Positions 41,474 to 51,039 of a DNA stretch of 64,000 bases are shown piece by piece. Each line of letters begins with the position of its first letter. The stretch's first letter is position 1. Where the stretch lies: positions 372,001-436,000 of the forward strand of contig CAZNAI010000003.1 of NCBI GenBank assembly GCA_964571235.1, written 5' to 3'. The stretch comes from JACRAV01 sp964571235. GTDB lineage: Bacteria; Zixibacteria; MSB-5A5; GN15; FEB-12. The notes below the pieces were generated by a model. It made no database searches and was not told the DNA's origin. It saw nothing but the letters and a program-made list of their open reading frames with translations. A program made the translations under genes and the position numbers.

Positions 41474-44400
41474 GGAGTCTCTCCCATACGTCGAAGACAT
41501 CGTTGCAATCCCAGCGTGGTTCGCCGTGGCGGCGGCCCATACCCGGTTCGCCTCCCTTTTCGCCGGTCGAGAGCACCTTCTGTATCAGTTTGGCCCGCTC
41601 GGCGTCATTTTCAGCGCGGACTGTTGAGTCAGACTCAAGTGAGAAATACCGGGCGCCTTCTATCCATGTCTGAGTTGGTTTAGCGTAGACCGACAGTGGA
41701 TTATCAGTCCAGAGCACAAAGTCAGCGTCTTTGCCGATTTTGATACTTCCGGTCCGAGATTCCACTTTGAGTTGAATCGCCGGATTGATCGTCACCATCT
41801 TGAGGGCGTCGATTTCGCTCATCCCGGTATACATGACCGATTTGGCCGCTTCCTGGTTCAGCCGCCTTCCCATTTCGGGCGAGTCGGAATTAATGCCGAC
41901 CAACACCCCCCGCGCCTGCATCAACCCCGGATTCTGCGGGATGGCGTCGTAGACTTCGAATTTATACGCCCACCAATCGGAAAACGAATTTGCGCTGGAT
42001 CCATGTGCCGCCATTTCGTCTGCCACTTTGTATCCTTCGAGAATATGCGTGAATGTCCCAATCGTAAATCCAAACTGTTCGGCCAGCCGCATGAGCATCA
42101 GGATTTCCGGCGCCATATAGGAGTGGCAGTGGACAAAGCGCTGTGAGTTGAGAATCTCCACCAGCGCGTCGAGCTGGATATCTCTTCTTGGGGGCACAGT
42201 CCGGGTGCGATCTTTGGCCGGCAGGGCATTGTACGTTTTCCAATCGGCTTCGTATTCCTTGGCGGCCTGAAATGCATCTTTAATGATTGTCTCAACACCC
42301 ATCCGGGTTTGCGGGTAGCGGACAACATTGCGGTCGCCCCAGTTCGACTGCTTTACATTTTCACCGAGCGCGAACTTGATCGTAGGAGCGGCCGCGGCAA
42401 ATTTGAGATCTTCGGCGCTACTGCCCCATTTGAGTTTAATTACCTGGCATTGTCCGCCGATAGCGTTGGCGGAACCGTGGAGGCCGTGGGTGATCGTCAC
42501 GCCGCCGCCAAGAGCACGATAAATGTCGATATCGCCCGGATCGGTTACGTCGCCTATACGAACTTCCGATGATACCGAGGCCGAGCCCTCATTGACGCCT
42601 TTGGAGATAGCGATATGCGAGTGCTCATCGATAATGCCGGGTGTGAGATGCAGGCCGGTGGCGTCGATTACTTTGGTTCCCGAAGGTGCTACCAGACCTT
42701 TGCCGATCTTTGTAAACTTGCCGTTCTGCACCAGTACATCGGTACCATCCAAATTACCGTCGCTCTCGCAAGTCCAGACCGTAGCATTCTTGATCAGGAC
42801 ATTCTCTGGTGTTGCGGGGTGAACCGGGCCGAAAGCAGTGTTGGGGAAAGTGAAACTTGAGACCATGACCGTATCGACCGGCTTTTCTGCGGACTTACCG
42901 GTATCCGGTGGGGCAGAATAGGGGGATGTGCGAGTTGCGATCAGGTCGATCCGGGAGCCGTCGGATCTTTCTCCGACTCCTTCCATCACATTGCCGGGAC
43001 GTCGAGCGGCGAATCGGATTGTTCCCGGAAGGCCGAGGGAGTCACCGTTGACTGTGAAAAATATCTTGTTTCGCTCGGTTTGCACACCGGATAGGGAAGC
43101 CTTGGTTTCACCCAACCTAAATTCGCCGGTCGGCTTATCAAGATCACCAGAGATGGAGAGGGTGAGGTCTTGTGCCCCGATCTTTGCCATATACTCGCCG
43201 CGAAAATCGGTCTGATCGAGCGGTTTGAATTCGTTTTCGTTGCCAGCTACCCAGACCGAATAGATGTTGGTTTTGTTTTCGAATAGGTCTCCGTCGGTCA
43301 CGATGAAATTGGCGAACTTGCCCGGATCAAGCGTACCGACTTGGCTGGAGGCACCGCAGAGTTCAGCCGCGGTGGTGGTCAACGCAGTGAGAGCCGCTGT
43401 CTTGGATAATCCAAAAGTAACGGCGCTTCGAATATTCTTGAGAAAATCCGAGCGATCCTTCAATCCTTTGGTGGTAAAAGCAAACTTGGCTCCGGCGCGG
43501 GACAATCGGGCGGCGTTGGATTTGGCCATTTCCCAGTGGCGAAGTTGTTCCAGCGAGACATCGAGTTCATCCTCGATCGTTTTCACCTCCGGCGCCTTTG
43601 GATAAACCACAGGCAGGATAACTGGTAGTCCGGTTCCGGCAATCTGATCGGCAATTCGGTACTCGTATCCACTTCCTATCAATACGAATGGAGTGGCGAA
43701 TTCCTTTGAAATGCGAGCGGCACGAAGCAGTGATTGCTCGTCATCGGTCTCAAACACAATCCGCTCGCCGGGCGAGTTGGCCAGTGCTGAAAGCGCAGTA
43801 TTGAACTCCGGCATCTTGACCGATGAGTTTACAGCGTACGCCGCGCGTGCCTTGCGATACCAGTCGGCATCCAAAAACATCTGGCGCACCAGCGCGATTG
43901 AACCCATGAGCGAGCTTGGATAATCCTGCGTCGAAGATCCTTTATCGAACGACGCAGTCTGCCACGAGTATGGGCGAATTATCTGGTCATTGGGCAGGCC
44001 CTTTCCAAGTAGGGCGACAAACGAGCGACCCCGAAAGACTCCGTCCAATTTGGTCGACTGTGCGACCGTGATCCCTTGCTTTAATAACTCAGTAGCGGCG
44101 TCGCTATCGGGCTGGAATGATTCCACCCAGTTTTTCTCGGCGTGGATCGCGTCGTTCCAGGCGTTGCACCCGATTCGTTTCCCTTCCAGTTGCGGACCGC
44201 GATCTCCACCCCAACTGCGTCCACCACGCTGTTCGTCTTTGGGCAGGCCGTAATTGGTGTACGGGTCAATCAAGCCGGGATAAATTGTCTTTCCGGCCAG
44301 ATCAACGACGGTGGCTCCGCTTGGAATCGCGGCACTCACACCGACTGCCAGGACTTTGCCATCGCTGATGACCAGCGTCGCGTTGTCAAAAGTTTGTGTT

Positions 44401-44534
44401 GGCGACACGACAATCCGAGCGTGGGTGAACGCTTTGAGTGTCGGCGTCTTGGTGCGTATTCCGTTGGGTGGTGTGGTTTGTGCTACCGCCAGACCCGCCA
44501 GAACGATGGTGAGGATACCGGGGAGTGTTTTCAT
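41460..44534 (-). CDS. Exported double-domain amidohydrolase
   Basis: A 1024-residue exported protein; ATG 44534 opens a signal peptide (KTLPGILTIVLAGLAVAQ). Two amidohydrolase modules lie in tandem. The first (about 30-440) reads YPGLIDPYTNYGL at the metal site and so lacks HxH. Residues 440-560 are a linker of beta-rich sequence. The second (about 580-1010) has the intact LTPGIIDEHSHIAISKG and later GLHGSANAIGGQCQVIKL and HCHSYMAPEILMLMRLAEQF. Only the second module seems able to bind metal. It is probably a periplasmic peptidase- or deacylase-like hydrolase. Its end overlaps the smaller amidohydrolase. Confidence 0.82.
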   Translation of the reverse strand: MKTLPGILTIVLAGLAVAQTTPPNGIRTKTPTLKAFTHARIVVSPTQTFDNATLVISDGKVLAVGVSAAIPSGATVVDLAGKTIYPGLIDPYTNYGLPKDEQRGGRSWGGDRGPQLEGKRIGCNAWNDAIHAEKNWVESFQPDSDAATELLKQGITVAQSTKLDGVFRGRSFVALLGKGLPNDQIIRPYSWQTASFDKGSSTQDYPSSLMGSIALVRQMFLDADWYRKARAAYAVNSSVKMPEFNTALSALANSPGERIVFETDDEQSLLRAARISKEFATPFVLIGSGYEYRIADQIAGTGLPVILPVVYPKAPEVKTIEDELDVSLEQLRHWEMAKSNAARLSRAGAKFAFTTKGLKDRSDFLKNIRSAVTFGLSKTAALTALTTTAAELCGASSQVGTLDPGKFANFIVTDGDLFENKTNIYSVWVAGNENEFKPLDQTDFRGEYMAKIGAQDLTLSISGDLDKPTGEFRLGETKASLSGVQTERNKIFFTVNGDSLGLPGTIRFAARRPGNVMEGVGERSDGSRIDLIATRTSPYSAPPDTGKSAEKPVDTVMVSSFTFPNTAFGPVHPATPENVLIKNATVWTCESDGNLDGTDVLVQNGKFTKIGKGLVAPSGTKVIDATGLHLTPGIIDEHSHIAISKGVNEGSASVSSEVRIGDVTDPGDIDIYRALGGGVTITHGLHGSANAIGGQCQVIKLKWGSSAEDLKFAAAAPTIKFALGENVKQSNWGDRNVVRYPQTRMGVETIIKDAFQAAKEYEADWKTYNALPAKDRTRTVPPRRDIQLDALVEILNSQRFVHCHSYMAPEILMLMRLAEQFGFTIGTFTHILEGYKVADEMAAHGSSANSFSDWWAYKFEVYDAIPQNPGLMQARGVLVGINSDSPEMGRRLNQEAAKSVMYTGMSEIDALKMVTINPAIQLKVESRTGSIKIGKDADFVLWTDNPLSVYAKPTQTWIEGARYFSLESDSTVRAENDAERAKLIQKVLSTGEKGGEPGMGRRHGEPRWDCNDVFDVWERLHENN

Positions 44535-44635
44535 ACACCTGTAGATAATGCCGGTCTTTACGAAAAGCAACGGGGCAGAGGCAAAAATGGACCGGGACTT
44601 ACACCCTGGTCGGGTGTGGCACCGTTGTGAAAGTG

Positions 44636-46618
44636 TCAGGCCTGCAGTTCAGGAATCGACACGAACTGATTCAGTGAGGCTGGATTGGCCAGCGATTCGC
44701 GGTTAGGGACATCCTTGCCGTGGACTATGCGGGCCACCGCCACTTCGACTTTCTTGCCGTTCAGTGTACGGGGGACCTCGGCAACCGCCAAAATCAGCGA
44801 CGGCACATGGCGGGGGGTGGTGGCGACCAAGATGGCTTGCCTAATCTTATCTCGAAGTGGATCGTCCAGCGTGAAACCGGGTTTCGTCACCACAAATAGC
44901 ACCACCCGAACGTCATTCCCCCACTGTTGACCGATCACCACCGAGTCTTCTATTTCTTCCATTGACTCAACTGGGTTGTAAATCTCGGCGGTGCCGATAC
45001 GTACACCACCGGGATTGAGGGTAGCGTCAGATCTGCCGTAGACAATCACACCGCCACTCTCTGTCAGTTTGACCAAGTCGCCGTGACGCCAGACACCGGG
45101 GAAATCTTCGAAATAGGCGTTTTTGTAGCGGGCGCTGTCGGTGTCGTTCCAGAATCCGACCGGCATTGACGGAAACGGCGCAGTACAAACCAATTCTCCA
45201 ACCTCTCCTACGATTGATCGCCCGGAAGAATCATACACTTCGACTTTCATCCCCAGCCCCCGGCACTGAATCTCTTCTGACCTGACCGGCAGGAGCGGAT
45301 TTCCGAGCATGAAACAGGAGATGATATCGGTGCCGCCTGAAATCGACGAGAGCTGGATATCGGCTTTGACATGTTTGTAAACCCATGAGAAGTTCTCGGC
45401 CGACAGGGGAGAGCCCGTCGAGAGAACTGTGCGAAGGGTGCTCAGATGAAACTGTTTTTTGGGATTGATCCCGGCCTGTTGGCAGGCGGTCAGAAAACGT
45501 GGCGAGGTTCCAAATATCGACACCCGCTCGTCATCGATTGCCCGCCAGAGTACTTTGAGATCGGGGTAGCTGGGGGAGCCGTCGTAAAGAAACACTGTCG
45601 CGCCGACCATGAGCGAGCTGACCAGCCAGTTCCACATCATCCAGCCGCACGTTGTATAGTAAAAAACGACATCTTCGCGGCAGACATCGGTATGCAAGAC
45701 CAATTCTTTGTAATGCTGTAGGAGTGTTCCCCCTGCGCCGTGGACAATGCACTTCGGCGAGCCGGTAGTACCCGATGAGTACATGATGTACACCGGGTGA
45801 TCGAACGTGAGGTCAACAAACTCAATCTCCGTGGCGTCTGATTCCATGAAAGTTGCCCAGCTTTGCGATTTGGGAGCGAACGCGGCGCGGCCGTCGGCCA
45901 AATGCGGGACAATCACCACCGTTTCAATCGACGGAATCTTCTCGACCATCTGACGCACCCGGTCGATACTATCAAACTCTTTTCCGTTGTACCGATATCC
46001 GTCGACCGCAAACAGCATTTTCGGTTCGATCTGTCCAAAGCGATCAAGCACGCCGGCCACACCAAAATCGGGGGAGCAGGAAGACCACACCGCTCCCAAA
46101 CTGGTAGCGGCAAGCATGGCAATTATCGCCTCCGGCACATTGGGCAAAAATCCGACCACCCGGTCACCAGCAGTGACACCGCACGTACGCAGGCCATCGG
46201 CGCACATAGCGACTTGTTTGTATAGTTGCGCATAGGTCAATCTGATCGGCGGGCGATCCTCAGCCCACGAAACTATGGCAAGGCTGTCGTCGCGAAACCG
46301 GAGCAGATTGTGCGCAAAGTTGAGTGTCGCACCTTCAAACCACTTGGCTCCGGGCATAACCGGATTGGTCAGCACTGCTTCATATGGAGCCGTGTGAACG
46401 ACACCTGAAATTTTCCATATCAATTCCCAGAAACCGGCAATATCATGAATCGACCAGTCGTAGATCTCATCATAAGAGCGAAACTCTCTGCCGGTGACAT
46501 TGCGCACCAGCTCGATGAACTTGGTCATGTTGGCCGAAGCAATTCGCTCTTCGGTCGGCGACCAGAGCGGCCGCTTGCGGCTTCGTGTCGGCGCCGGTTG
46601 TTTTCTGCGTGGCGGCAT
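44636..46618 (-). CDS. Acetoacetyl-CoA synthetase
   Basis: Activates acetoacetate with ATP and CoA. A 660-residue ANL-superfamily ligase of the acetoacetate-CoA type. The N-terminal pattern (MPGAKWFEGATLNFAHNLLR) and the AMP-binding motif VYIMYSSGTTGSPKCIVHG are clear, with GRSDATLNPGGVRIGTAEIY near the C-terminus. The final catalytic Lys region is TLNGKKVEVAVARI. Acetoacetate is the end product of homogentisate breakdown, so its place as last gene of the tyrosine row makes sense. It starts 2 bases after the flavin reductase-like gene. Confidence 0.92.
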   Translation of the reverse strand: MPPRRKQPAPTRSRKRPLWSPTEERIASANMTKFIELVRNVTGREFRSYDEIYDWSIHDIAGFWELIWKISGVVHTAPYEAVLTNPVMPGAKWFEGATLNFAHNLLRFRDDSLAIVSWAEDRPPIRLTYAQLYKQVAMCADGLRTCGVTAGDRVVGFLPNVPEAIIAMLAATSLGAVWSSCSPDFGVAGVLDRFGQIEPKMLFAVDGYRYNGKEFDSIDRVRQMVEKIPSIETVVIVPHLADGRAAFAPKSQSWATFMESDATEIEFVDLTFDHPVYIMYSSGTTGSPKCIVHGAGGTLLQHYKELVLHTDVCREDVVFYYTTCGWMMWNWLVSSLMVGATVFLYDGSPSYPDLKVLWRAIDDERVSIFGTSPRFLTACQQAGINPKKQFHLSTLRTVLSTGSPLSAENFSWVYKHVKADIQLSSISGGTDIISCFMLGNPLLPVRSEEIQCRGLGMKVEVYDSSGRSIVGEVGELVCTAPFPSMPVGFWNDTDSARYKNAYFEDFPGVWRHGDLVKLTESGGVIVYGRSDATLNPGGVRIGTAEIYNPVESMEEIEDSVVIGQQWGNDVRVVLFVVTKPGFTLDDPLRDKIRQAILVATTPRHVPSLILAVAEVPRTLNGKKVEVAVARIVHGKDVPNRESLANPASLNQFVSIPELQA

Positions 46619-46620
46619 AA

Positions 46621-47586
46621 TCAGTCGGAGAGTTGTTCCGCCACCAGCGCGGCCTTAAATCCGAACGAGACATCGCCGCAGTCAAGAGCGCACTTGGCCG
46701 CGGCGATTGCCATGCGCGAGGCCTGTTCGCGATCCGATGTAGCGGTTCGAAGCGCCACACCCAGCATCTTGTCGTATTCGCGGGAGTGCTCAAATTGTTC
46801 AAGCACCTCACCGCCGCCATCTTGTGGTGGAATTGCAGAACGAAACAAAGCGACCTCCTTGTCACTTGGTATCTGTTCGGTGTTGCCAAGTTGTCCGAGA
46901 TTGTTTCCAGTAAGAATGTCAGATTCTCGAATGAATTTCGGAAGAGCATCGACACCGATCCCACGTGTCTGTACCGGCTTTCTTACAGTAAAAATTGCTG
47001 GCCCCGATGCCCGGCAATAAAAGTCTCCGCCCATCCGCGCGACCAAATCGAATCGATCGGGAGGAATGACCCCGCCTTCCATGGCGCCGTCGGCGACGTG
47101 AAATTTGAGCACTTCGCATATGACCAGATTCCCCGAGCCGTTGGAATTGCCCAGCGGAATGATCTGCTGAACTTTGCATTCCATTTGAAATGGGGACTCG
47201 GCCACCCGAGGTGGGCCGACCAGATCAGATGGAATCGGTGTCAACCCGGATTTGATAAACTCATCGACATCGGGGGCGTACTCGCTCGACGCCAAACTCA
47301 CTTGCTGGACCATCGCGTAGGTGACCGACTGAATCACACACTCGCCGGTGGCTTTCAAATTGTGTAGAGTGTCTTTAGTCGAACCATCGCGGATTCTCCG
47401 TGCCGGAGAGAATGCCACTGTAGGTGGATTGGCGCCAAAGGCATTGAAGAATGAAAACGGGGAGAGGTTGCGCACGCTATCTTCCGACATCGTAGAAACC
47501 AAAGCAATCGGGCGCGGTCCGATTCCGCCTAGAAGTAATTGCTGGACTTCAGTGACAGGAATATCGCCGGGCAAAATGTGGCGCAT
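46621..47586 (-). CDS. Flavin reductase-domain protein in the tyrosine catabolic operon
   Basis: A 321-residue protein. Residues 1-200 form the FMN-binding flavin reductase-like split barrel (LLLGGIGPRPIALVSTMSED, then NLSPFSFFNAFGANPPTVAF). The remaining 120 residues are a helical tail of no family known to me. None of the standard steps of tyrosine breakdown needs such a protein. Its tight packing (6 bases after fumarylacetoacetase, 2 before acetoacetyl-CoA synthetase) argues that it belongs to the pathway, perhaps in a side reaction or repair. The role is unknown. Confidence 0.8.
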   Translation of the reverse strand: MRHILPGDIPVTEVQQLLLGGIGPRPIALVSTMSEDSVRNLSPFSFFNAFGANPPTVAFSPARRIRDGSTKDTLHNLKATGECVIQSVTYAMVQQVSLASSEYAPDVDEFIKSGLTPIPSDLVGPPRVAESPFQMECKVQQIIPLGNSNGSGNLVICEVLKFHVADGAMEGGVIPPDRFDLVARMGGDFYCRASGPAIFTVRKPVQTRGIGVDALPKFIRESDILTGNNLGQLGNTEQIPSDKEVALFRSAIPPQDGGGEVLEQFEHSREYDKMLGVALRTATSDREQASRMAIAAAKCALDCGDVSFGFKAALVAEQLSD

Positions 47587-47592
47587 GGCCGG

Positions 47593-48615
47593 TTACCCTT
47601 TGACGAGTTTCTTTTTCGCCAGAATAGAATAGTCGGGTTCGGCTTTGACAATACGATTGCTGAGTTTGCCAAGGCCGGTAATCTCAAGTTCGATAGTGTC
47701 GCCATTTTGGAGCCAAACCGGAGTGTGCGTTGCACCTCGCTCTTTGGCCTGAAGCGCCCACGTGCCGTTTAGTTCCAAATAACAGCCGGTGCCAACAGTC
47801 CCCGAACCGATGATGTCGCCGGGGTACAACTGTACACCGTAACTGGCCCGCTCAATCAGTTCGGCAAATGTCCAGTTCATATCTTTGAGATTTCCGTCGG
47901 AAACCTGTTTGCCGTTGTGGGTGGCAGTCATCCGAAGATCGTAGGTGTTGCCAAACTCAGTTGGAATCCGGTACGGCTCAAGTTCATCGGGTGTGACCAG
48001 CCAGGGGCCGACCGAGGTCGCAAAATCTTTTCCTTTGGCCGGTCCCAGACTGAGTAGCATTTCTTCCATCTGCAGTACCCGCGCCGAAAGGTCGTTCATG
48101 ATCATGAATCCCGCGATATGCGAATCGGCAGTCTTAGAAGAGATATTTTTTCCGCCGATACCCATGACAATCGCGCACTCCAGTTCAAAGTCGAGCTTTT
48201 GGAGATGGTCTGCTTCAACGACGACTTCACCCTCGCCGCACACCGTGTTGTGATTAGTGAAGTAGAATACCGGGTACTGATCGAACTCGGGAATCATCTC
48301 TACACCGCGATTTCGGCGGGCGGTGGCGACATGCTGACGGAATGCGTATCCGTCGCGGCAAGAAGTCGGATGCGGGACGGGCGCGAGTAGTTTTGGCGGG
48401 ACAGTGACTGCTTTCACTTTGCCACTCCGGTACGCCGACTCGGTCTGGCGGGCGATAGTCAGCGCCTGCGGCCAACGCTCAAGTAGACCGGCCATGGTCG
48501 ACGGAGCCGTCAACCCGAGTGTGGTCATCGCCTGCGACAGATCGACAATAGCGTTATCAATAGATAACCCCACCCGCTCTTTTTGCGAGACTGTGCCGAA
48601 CGAGACAAATTTCAT
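47593..48615 (-). CDS. Fumarylacetoacetate hydrolase family protein
   Basis: Splits fumarylacetoacetate into fumarate and acetoacetate, the last step of homogentisate breakdown. 340 residues of the FAH fold. Metal-binding and catalytic segments are seen: the HxxxR-like region AFRQHVATARRNRG, then DFELECAIVMGIGGKNIS with the paired acidic residues, and YPGDIIGSGTVGTGCYLELN. The length matches the single-domain bacterial form found in many tyrosine clusters. It is 3 bases after the aminotransferase gene. Confidence 0.9.
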   Translation of the reverse strand: MKFVSFGTVSQKERVGLSIDNAIVDLSQAMTTLGLTAPSTMAGLLERWPQALTIARQTESAYRSGKVKAVTVPPKLLAPVPHPTSCRDGYAFRQHVATARRNRGVEMIPEFDQYPVFYFTNHNTVCGEGEVVVEADHLQKLDFELECAIVMGIGGKNISSKTADSHIAGFMIMNDLSARVLQMEEMLLSLGPAKGKDFATSVGPWLVTPDELEPYRIPTEFGNTYDLRMTATHNGKQVSDGNLKDMNWTFAELIERASYGVQLYPGDIIGSGTVGTGCYLELNGTWALQAKERGATHTPVWLQNGDTIELEITGLGKLSNRIVKAEPDYSILAKKKLVKG

Positions 48616-48618
48616 ACG

Positions 48619-49746
48619 CTATGATTTGGCCGTTTGTGGAGCAGTCGAAACTGCCAGCCGCGTCCAGACTTTTTCGATCACTTCGAGGGCAAACGTGGTT
48701 TCTTCCTCAGTGCCGGTGTTGATCCGTATGCCGTTGGGAATACCGAACCCGGCGACATGACGGATTATCAGCCCCTGATCAAGACAACCGGTATTGAATT
48801 CCTCGGCAAGTTGTCCGGTTGGGAACAAGAGCAGAACAAAGTTGGCCGCGGTCGGCACGTATTCCATACCCAGGCGGTCAAATGTCTTGATCATCTTTTC
48901 GAGCATCCGCCGGTTCAATTCGACGGTCTTGTGAAGGAAATCATCATCGCCCAGCGCGGCCGTGGCCGCAACTTGCGCCGGCATGCTTGGCTCAAAAGCA
49001 GGGCGAACTTTGTAGATGCATTTGATCAGATATTCATGAGCAATCGCAAACCCGATCCGGAGTCCGGCCAGACCGTAGTCTTTGGAAAAAGTCCGGGTGA
49101 CGATCAAATTATCAAAGTCGTAGTTGAGTCCGTTAGGGTATCCCGGCAGGGACTGGGCGTAAGAAAAATATGCTTCATCAAGCACAACAAGCACTGTGGG
49201 GGGCACAGCCAACATGAAAGTCTCAAACTGCCTTGCGGTGAACATTGTCCCGGTCGGGTTGTTTGGATTCGCCAAATAGATAATTTTGGTTTTCGGCGTT
49301 ATGCCTGCGGCAATCGCCTCCAGATCGAACCCATAATTTCGGAGTGGGATCTGAACCAGTTTTCGGTTCTGTTTCCGCACACTGACATATATGCCGATAA
49401 AGGTCCCTTCGGCGGTCAGGACCTCGTCCCCTTCTTCGGTGAACGCCTTCACTATGTACGAAAGAAGTGCGTCGGTTCCCGCGCCGCACACAATCTGCGA
49501 TGCCGGCTTGCCATATTTGGCGCCTATCGCACGAACCAAATCGTATGCGCCCGGATCGACATAGCGAAACGACTTATCCAGTGATTCTTTGACCGCTGAA
49601 ATAGCCACCGGTGAAGGACCCAGGGGGTTTTCGTTGGAGGCAAGTTTGACGATACGACTCAACCCGCGTTCACGGGCGAACTCTTCGATCATCTTTCCGG
49701 CGATATATGGCCGGAGTTCTTCGATGTGCTTGGGTATCTTTATCAT
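48619..49746 (-). CDS. HisC-type (class I/II) aminotransferase, probably for aromatic amino acids
   Basis: A 375-residue PLP enzyme. By sequence it belongs to the histidinol-phosphate aminotransferase group: LASNENPLGPSPVA, YLANPNNPTGTMF, and the PLP lysine in RTFSKDYGLAGLRIGFA. No other his gene is nearby. It stands between homogentisate dioxygenase and fumarylacetoacetase, so I infer it deaminates tyrosine (or phenylalanine) to 4-hydroxyphenylpyruvate, an activity known for some HisC-like enzymes. A histidine-pathway role cannot be ruled out. Confidence 0.82.
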   Translation of the reverse strand: MIKIPKHIEELRPYIAGKMIEEFARERGLSRIVKLASNENPLGPSPVAISAVKESLDKSFRYVDPGAYDLVRAIGAKYGKPASQIVCGAGTDALLSYIVKAFTEEGDEVLTAEGTFIGIYVSVRKQNRKLVQIPLRNYGFDLEAIAAGITPKTKIIYLANPNNPTGTMFTARQFETFMLAVPPTVLVVLDEAYFSYAQSLPGYPNGLNYDFDNLIVTRTFSKDYGLAGLRIGFAIAHEYLIKCIYKVRPAFEPSMPAQVAATAALGDDDFLHKTVELNRRMLEKMIKTFDRLGMEYVPTAANFVLLLFPTGQLAEEFNTGCLDQGLIIRHVAGFGIPNGIRINTGTEEETTFALEVIEKVWTRLAVSTAPQTAKS

Positions 49747-49828
49747 ATTAGTTTCGCGCCCCGAAGATAGTACAATTGACTCGGTCCGACAAGGGCCGGA
49801 TACTGGTAGTATGTCAACGTATTGGGGA

Positions 49829-50995
49829 TCAGTCCCCTCCGAGCCACGATTTGGCGTAGTCGGCGTCGATGGTTTCCTTCACATTGATAGTCGGTTTCAG
49901 CGGCTCAAACGTGTCAATCATCAGTGCATATTCTTTCGTTTCAGTGGCGCCGACCGATGCCTCATATTTGCCCGGCTGGGGGCCATGGGGCATGCCGCCG
50001 GGATGCAATGTGATCGAGCCCGACACCACTCCTTTGCGGGACATAAACTCGCCGTCGACATAGTACAATACTTCGTCGCTGTCGATGTTCGAATGGAAAT
50101 ATGGAGCGGGGATAGCCGACGGATAAAAATCAAACAGCCGAGGAACGAAATTGCAGACAATGAAATGTCCGGTTCGAAACGCCAGATGAACCGGCGGGGG
50201 TAGGTGTATCCGTCCCACTTTCGGGTGATAGCTCTTAATATTGAATGCGAACGGATAGAGGAATCCGTCCCACCCGACCACATTGAACGGATGGTAGGGG
50301 AGAATATGTTCAAAGTACCGGTCGCCGGCTTTTAGCACGACCGCGAAATCGCCAGCTTGATCAATTGCAAGGGCAAACTCGGGTACTTTGAAATCCCGCT
50401 CACAATAGGGAGCGTCTTCGAGCATCTGCCCGTAGTCGTTGCGATATTCGCGGGGAATCTCAAAGGCGGTGGTCGCTTCGATAATGAACAACTTATTGTC
50501 GGTGTAATTGTCGAATTTGAATTGATAAGTCACCGCGCGCGGGATTATAATCTGATCGCCCGGCTCGAACGGGATTACCCCGAATTCACTCACAAACTTG
50601 CCTGTCCCCCGATGCACAAACACCAGCTCGGCGTGAAAGGCGTTACGGAAAAATCGGTCGGTGTCTTTGTTCGGATGCGCAGTGGAGAGCCTGCACTGGT
50701 TGTTCTTTAGAAATGTGTTGCGCGAGGTGATGAAATCGCCGGGGGTGCTCTTTTTGTCGGTGAAGAAGTGGTAATACAGCACGGGGGCATCCGGCCAGGC
50801 ATCATCGCCGAACGGCTTGATCTCGCGGATCGATTTCACGCTGGTCGGCATATGGGTGTAGTACTTGTTGGAATAGATACCCGAAAATCCCTTGCTTGAA
50901 AAAAGCTCTTCTCGGTAAAGCGACTTGCCGTCTTTCTTGTAGTGAGTGGTGTGCTTTACTCTTGGGATATCGCCGAGTTTATGATAAAAAGGCAT
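49829..50995 (-). CDS. hmgA: Homogentisate 1,2-dioxygenase
   Basis: Opens the ring of homogentisate with oxygen to give maleylacetoacetate. The 388-residue cupin enzyme is of the shorter form. The iron-site segments are present: FHSNIDSDEVLYYVDGEF, then ITLHPGGMPHGPQPGKYE. An N-terminal cupin part with FHAELVFVHRGTGKFVSEFG precedes them. It is 44 bases after hppD, and the product of HppD is its substrate. Confidence 0.95.
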   Translation of the reverse strand: MPFYHKLGDIPRVKHTTHYKKDGKSLYREELFSSKGFSGIYSNKYYTHMPTSVKSIREIKPFGDDAWPDAPVLYYHFFTDKKSTPGDFITSRNTFLKNNQCRLSTAHPNKDTDRFFRNAFHAELVFVHRGTGKFVSEFGVIPFEPGDQIIIPRAVTYQFKFDNYTDNKLFIIEATTAFEIPREYRNDYGQMLEDAPYCERDFKVPEFALAIDQAGDFAVVLKAGDRYFEHILPYHPFNVVGWDGFLYPFAFNIKSYHPKVGRIHLPPPVHLAFRTGHFIVCNFVPRLFDFYPSAIPAPYFHSNIDSDEVLYYVDGEFMSRKGVVSGSITLHPGGMPHGPQPGKYEASVGATETKEYALMIDTFEPLKPTINVKETIDADYAKSWLGGD

Positions 50996-51039
50996 TTTAC
51001 AGATTCCTTCTGGTTTTCGCTTTGTCCCGTGCGCCGAAC

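Noticed and set aside
46633..47367. 244-residue open frame opposite the flavin reductase-like gene
   Set aside because: The minus-strand frame fits a known fold and tight operon spacing; this frame fits nothing.
48634..49584. 316-residue open frame opposite the aminotransferase
   Set aside because: It mirrors a well-conserved PLP enzyme and shows no motif or ribosome site of its own.
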